A stretch of DNA of 64,000 nt from JAGVSR01 sp963708775 (GTDB taxonomy: Bacteria; Pseudomonadota; Alphaproteobacteria; Rhizobiales; Hyphomicrobiaceae). This document shows, piece after piece, positions 60,385-64,000 of this stretch. Under the pieces are notes generated by a model, which had not been told where the DNA came from, did not search any database, and saw only the letters and a program-made list of their open reading frames with translations. A program made the position numbers and the translations under genes. Where the stretch lies: the NCBI GenBank assembly GCA_963708775.1, contig CAVPTI010000012.1, positions 434,001 to 498,000 on the forward strand, read 5' to 3'. Within the stretch, counting starts at the first letter, position 1. The number at the start of each line of letters is the position of its first letter.

Positions 60385-62922
60385 TTAGGCTATGACATTG
60401 CTGGCTTCGACAATGATGGGAGCTTCGATCAGACGTGGTTCCAGCGGATGCTTCGGCAGGATTTGCGGGTTGTGCGTGGGACGCTTCTCGTTAGGACGCA
60501 ACTTCCAGCGCCAGCCGGACGGGCCGGGAATGGTATCGAGCGCGACGGGATAGATGATGGCTCGGTCGGGTTCCAGGCGGATGCGAAGGAAGTGCTTGTA
60601 GTCCTTGATGCCGAGAGCGCCGAAAGCATCGCCCGTATGCATGTTGAATAGGGTCGACGTGAGCGTCCAATAAAGGCCCATGACTAGCCCACCAATCAGG
60701 CCGCCGAGCAGCAGCGTGATGGTGAAGTTCCACGTCACGCGGATGACGTCCGGCCATGGACCGGCAAGGTGGTACTTCAAGACGGTGGAGAGGGGGACGC
60801 CAACGCCGCTCGCGATCCAGCTGATGACCAGAAGCGCGACGAGGTGGGCGGTGAAGTGCAAAGTGCCGATCGAGAACTTCACGATATTGCCGGCGAGGCC
60901 AGGCCGCGTTTCCACGTATCTTACAAGGAGTGTCCACAGGCCAAGCAGCAGGAATGCAAACAAGGGACCTTGCTGGCAGGCGGCCAGAAGGGCCGTGGGA
61001 TTGAGAACTTCTTCCAGCGGACTGTACTGGCTGAAGAAGACGACGAGGTAACGCAGCCGCTCATCGATCGAGAGGTTCGTCATCGCTTCCAGTTCGCGGA
61101 TTTGATCACTGAGCTGAACCTTGCGTCCGCCGTCGATTGCCTTGCTGCGCTCGTCGAGGTCGTACCACTGCTTCTTGGCCGGCTCGAGCTTGGCACGGGC
61201 GACACTGAGTTGTTCTTCCAGCACCACCATTTCTGTCGTCGGCGGATCGCCGGCTGACAGGGCCGATTGTTGTTCCTTAAGCCGCATTTCAAGAGAGGCG
61301 ACTTCCTTTCGCACGCCGTCGAATTCGGAGCGTGCATGCTGGGCCTGGACGGCGATGTCTTCGGCCAGCTTGGTCATGACTGGCGAGTGGCGCGGATCGG
61401 ACGACGACCATACCCAGGCGAAAAGGAAGTAGATGACGCCGACGAGAACGGCGAATTTCTTGTTGCGGAACGGCAGCCCAAGGTTTTTCAGACAGAGCAA
61501 TCGGCTTTTCCAGCGGGGTGGATAAATCGCATCGGCCCTCAGCTTGTAGCTGTCGCTGGAGATGTCTTCCCTGCGAACGGCTTTGGAGCGGCGACCGCCT
61601 GCGGGCCCGGCATCCACGTCGCTAATCGGTTTGTGATCCGTCAATGCAGACGCTGTCGTCATGTTGGCCGCGGCCGCTTGGATCGCGCTGCCTAATCCTT
61701 CCTGCGAGAGCGGTCTGGGGATGAACGATGGCCGTGACGGGGCGAGAGGCGGTGGCGCTGTCTCGCCGGGATGCAGCGTGAAATCGGGACCTTGCGGTCC
61801 GATGACGTTGCGCTCCATGCGGTTGAAATCTTCCGGATCGGCAGGGTCGGAGATGCGCTTGCCTGCGTCTGTCGGTGTGGCCCAATTCAGTGAGATGCGC
61901 TTCTTCAATCCGTGAGTGGCATGGGCGAAGGCGCCGCCACCTCCGCAGGTGATGAACTGCACGCCGAGCTTGTCGCAGGTGTAGCGGCTGTAGTGATGCC
62001 AATCACCCGCGAGAACGGCCAAGATCTTGGCGCCGTTCTTGCGCGCCAGCATGCTGATTTCGTGCAGATTGTCGTAGTTGTGATGCAGCCAGCTCGGTTC
62101 GGCGAGGCAGAGAATGATCTTGTCGCCGGGCTGCGTCTGATCCGCCATCAGGTCGAAGTAGTCGCGCTGGCTGTCGTCGAGGTTGTCCGCGAGCTGGATA
62201 TCAGGGCCCCAGATCCACCAGTTGTGCGGCAGCTTGATCGCGAAGTAGCTGCGATGTTGATGGCAGCGCCATCCGCCCAGTTGGGCGCCGATCCCTGCGG
62301 AAATGCGATCTCGCGCGGAGCAGAAGAGCGCACTGAACGAGGCGAGGCCGTCATACCAGTCATGGTTGCCGGGAATGGCGAAGAGCTTGCGCTTCGGGTT
62401 GTCTGTGGTGAAGGCCCAGTCGTAGGGATCGCGAAGGCGGGTTTGATACTCGTCCTTTGTGGCATCCGGATAAACCTGGTCGCCGCCCATGATGAGAAGT
62501 TCGCCGGCGGGCAACTGGTCATCGGTGCCTGCCACCTTCAGTTTTTCTTCGGCCAGCATATAGGCCATGGCGAAGGTGGGTTCGAAGCCGTCGCCAAGAT
62601 CGGCGATGTAGTCGACCCATACCGCGCCCGAGGCGTCGGGCTTCAGGCGCTCTGATGGTTTGCCGGTGTCGCTATAGTCGTAGCGTGCCTGGAGTTCGTC
62701 TTCGGTGGCTTGATCGGTGGCCGCCTGGATGAGCCGCTGATCAGTGTAGGAGCCGATGGTGGCGGAGAGGACCGAGCGCACGCCGACTTTGGCGAGAAGT
62801 TCGGGGTCGAACCAGTCGACCATTTGCGGAAGGTCGCCAGCGCGCAAGCGCTCGATGATTTGCCGACCGCGGCGTGCTTCGGGCAAGTCGTCGTCGTCGC
62901 TACCGAACAACTGGAACTGCAT
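60385..62922 (-). CDS. Large membrane-anchored metallophosphoesterase
   Basis: An 845-residue protein. The N-terminal 400 residues form a calcineurin-like phosphoesterase with DLGDGFEPT (motif I variant), IMGGDQVYP, AIPGNHDWYDGL and VLAGDWHHYSRY. A membrane helix (about 490-510) precedes a coiled-coil-like stretch (SEFDGVRKEVASLEMRLKEQ). Four or so further membrane helices follow (about 640-790). The phosphatase domain is likely cytoplasmic. A GGGGGAG site precedes the ATG at 62922. Substrate unknown. It is convergent with amtB (22 bases). Confidence 0.82.
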   Translation of the reverse strand: MQFQLFGSDDDDLPEARRGRQIIERLRAGDLPQMVDWFDPELLAKVGVRSVLSATIGSYTDQRLIQAATDQATEDELQARYDYSDTGKPSERLKPDASGAVWVDYIADLGDGFEPTFAMAYMLAEEKLKVAGTDDQLPAGELLIMGGDQVYPDATKDEYQTRLRDPYDWAFTTDNPKRKLFAIPGNHDWYDGLASFSALFCSARDRISAGIGAQLGGWRCHQHRSYFAIKLPHNWWIWGPDIQLADNLDDSQRDYFDLMADQTQPGDKIILCLAEPSWLHHNYDNLHEISMLARKNGAKILAVLAGDWHHYSRYTCDKLGVQFITCGGGGAFAHATHGLKKRISLNWATPTDAGKRISDPADPEDFNRMERNVIGPQGPDFTLHPGETAPPPLAPSRPSFIPRPLSQEGLGSAIQAAAANMTTASALTDHKPISDVDAGPAGGRRSKAVRREDISSDSYKLRADAIYPPRWKSRLLCLKNLGLPFRNKKFAVLVGVIYFLFAWVWSSSDPRHSPVMTKLAEDIAVQAQHARSEFDGVRKEVASLEMRLKEQQSALSAGDPPTTEMVVLEEQLSVARAKLEPAKKQWYDLDERSKAIDGGRKVQLSDQIRELEAMTNLSIDERLRYLVVFFSQYSPLEEVLNPTALLAACQQGPLFAFLLLGLWTLLVRYVETRPGLAGNIVKFSIGTLHFTAHLVALLVISWIASGVGVPLSTVLKYHLAGPWPDVIRVTWNFTITLLLGGLIGGLVMGLYWTLTSTLFNMHTGDAFGALGIKDYKHFLRIRLEPDRAIIYPVALDTIPGPSGWRWKLRPNEKRPTHNPQILPKHPLEPRLIEAPIIVEASNVIA

Positions 62923-63121
62923 GTGACTCCCCCGCACCCGATACAACAGCCGCTGCCTCCAGGGGCGGCGTGCCGGTCGGGACTTTACGCGGGGGGATGG
63001 GCGGAGGGTATCCGGGCCGGGCTCAATTCAGTGCGAACTTGGCGGAACGGTCCATTTTGTGTCTCCGGTGCCACGCGATGCGGCCACGTCCCTTGATTTT
63101 TGTTGGGAGCACATCCATTCG
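62923..63121. other. Intergenic region
   Basis: About 200 bases between the metallophosphoesterase start and the helicase stop on the same strand. It should contain the phosphoesterase promoter. I see no terminator or gene. Confidence 0.3.
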
Positions 63122-64000
63122 CTAGGCGTGTGAACGAGGCTTCTTTTTCGGGCCGGCCTTACCATGGCTCGGGCCTGTGTTGTTCTGTGTGGTGCCCGCA
63201 GGCTTGTGCCCCTTAGGTGCAGGGCCGGCATGGCGTTGGCGCGGTGCCCAGCCGTCGGCTTTAGATTTGCCCTTGTCGCGCCAGCGGGGTTTATCCGCCT
63301 TGGGCTTGAACGGCGCACGGGCCGCAGCTGGTGCGGGCTCGCGGACGGGTGGCGCTGTTTCGCGCGCGGGCGGGCTACTGGCGGGTGTTGGATTGGCGCC
63401 GCTCTCTGCCGTGCCTGTAGCACTTGGGCTCGACACTGCGTTGTCGCGGACGATGTGGCCTTCCTTCTTTTTCGCCGTACGGACAGCGTGATCGAAGGTG
63501 TCGGCGAACTCGGCGGCAATCTGGAAACGGGTGTTGCGGTCCTCGATCCGGATGGCGCCAATTTCTGCCTTCGTAACGCCGCCGGAACGGCAGATCAGTG
63601 GCAGCAGCCAACGCGGATCGGCATTGCGTTCGCGGCCGATGTTAATGCGGAACCAAACCATCTCGCGGCCATCGTCGTGGCGCGGTCGCGGGCGGCGCGG
63701 GCCATCGGACGGAGAGCTTGAACTATTCTCCGTCTGCGTGCGCGGGGACGTCGATGCAGAGCGCTCGCCGTATTTGGAGGGCCTGCGTTCACGATCTGGG
63801 CGCGGGGCGAAATCATCGCGGCGAGGCCGCCGCTCGCTCGCGTCGCGGCGTGGAGGGCCCGTGTCTGGGATGAGATCTTCAGGCGCGGGCAAGCGCGCGT
63901 CGTGCATGCGCACGAGTGCCAGCGCAATCTCGTCGGCCGTGCGGCCGGCCTGGAGTGCGCTCACGCGCTGCAGTTCTTCTTCCGTCGGCGCAGTGGTGAA
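63122..64000 (-). CDS. DEAD-box RNA helicase, C-terminal part (truncated by window edge)
   Basis: 292 residues of an open frame that continues past base 64000. Visible: an EEELQRVSALQAGRTADEIA helix typical of the end of the helicase linker, then an Arg/Pro/Ser-rich disordered region, the DbpA RNA-binding-domain (VWFRINIGRERNADPRWLLP, ICRSGGVTKAEIGAIRIED), and a basic tail (KPRWRDKGKSKADGWAPRQR, KKKPRSHA). The RecA-like helicase core is outside the window. Such helicases remodel rRNA or ribosome assembly intermediates. Confidence 0.85.
   Translation of the reverse strand, partial: FTTAPTEEELQRVSALQAGRTADEIALALVRMHDARLPAPEDLIPDTGPPRRDASERRPRRDDFAPRPDRERRPSKYGERSASTSPRTQTENSSSSPSDGPRRPRPRHDDGREMVWFRINIGRERNADPRWLLPLICRSGGVTKAEIGAIRIEDRNTRFQIAAEFADTFDHAVRTAKKKEGHIVRDNAVSSPSATGTAESGANPTPASSPPARETAPPVREPAPAAARAPFKPKADKPRWRDKGKSKADGWAPRQRHAGPAPKGHKPAGTTQNNTGPSHGKAGPKKKPRSHA

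Overview
The window is a GC-rich stretch of bacterial chromosome with the gene content of an alphaproteobacterium of the order Hyphomicrobiales (Rhizobiales), possibly near Hyphomicrobiaceae. The main pointers are a divergent GstI-type small gene next to eukaryote-like glutamine synthetase GlnII, a fused MrpA-MrpB antiporter subunit, Flp/Tad pilus genes, an aerobic cobT-cobS-cobC group, an intracellular PHB depolymerase and the ispE/TPR/ETF-QO neighbourhood. The taxonomic call is inference from gene content. I found no rRNA, tRNA, CRISPR array, transposase or prophage.

Layout: 1-1.4 kb holds two related small Ala/Lys/Ser-rich basic protein genes and a hicAB module whose antitoxin is broken. 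1.5-4.0 kb: dapD and a frameshifted dapE (lysine/diaminopimelate synthesis). 4.0-7.3 kb: two Flp pilins, a CpaC-N-type secreted protein and two TadE-like pseudopilins, one frameshifted. 7.5-13 kb: TetR regulator, glyQ, small membrane proteins, an S49 peptidase, a TrmN6-like methyltransferase, DUF2007 and a polyprenyl diphosphate synthase. 13-18.5 kb: ispE coupled to a large TPR lipoprotein-like gene, then ETF-ubiquinone oxidoreductase with two frameshifts and a tandemly repeated 3' tail. 18.7-24.6 kb: type 4 uracil-DNA glycosylase, GyrI-like protein, two glycosyltransferase-like genes, a PA0069-type radical SAM protein and a GYF-domain membrane protein. 25-28 kb: ndk and cobT-cobS-cobC. 28-33 kb: small secreted proteins (one with an in-frame stop), cytochrome P450, purN, cytochrome c and a PfkB kinase. 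33-39 kb: Mrp-type multisubunit cation/proton antiporter (AB fused, C-G). 39-47.6 kb: transglutaminase / circularly permuted ATP-grasp-alpha-E / transglutaminase-DUF2126 operon with a divergent zinc peptidase. 47.7-60.4 kb: a nitrogen-rich segment (gstI, glnII, a glutaminase-STAS-cNMP fusion with a FecR protein, amtB) that also contains PHB depolymerase and a pair of dynamin-like GTPases with a membrane-anchored Sel1-like protein. 60.4-64 kb: a large membrane metallophosphoesterase and the C-terminal part of a DEAD-box RNA helicase.

Two features stand out. Single-base frameshifts interrupt several genes, including dapE, ETF-QO and mrpA, which should be intact in a living cell. Most look like one extra base, so the assembly may carry indel errors. 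Second, several noncoding repeats are unusual: a four-copy palindromic array (9542-9735) and three tandem copies of the last 36 bases of the ETF-QO gene with hairpins between them (16646-16850). The best candidates for under-described systems are the transglutaminase/ATP-grasp/alpha-E/DUF2126/peptidase cluster and the tandem dynamin-like GTPase operon.
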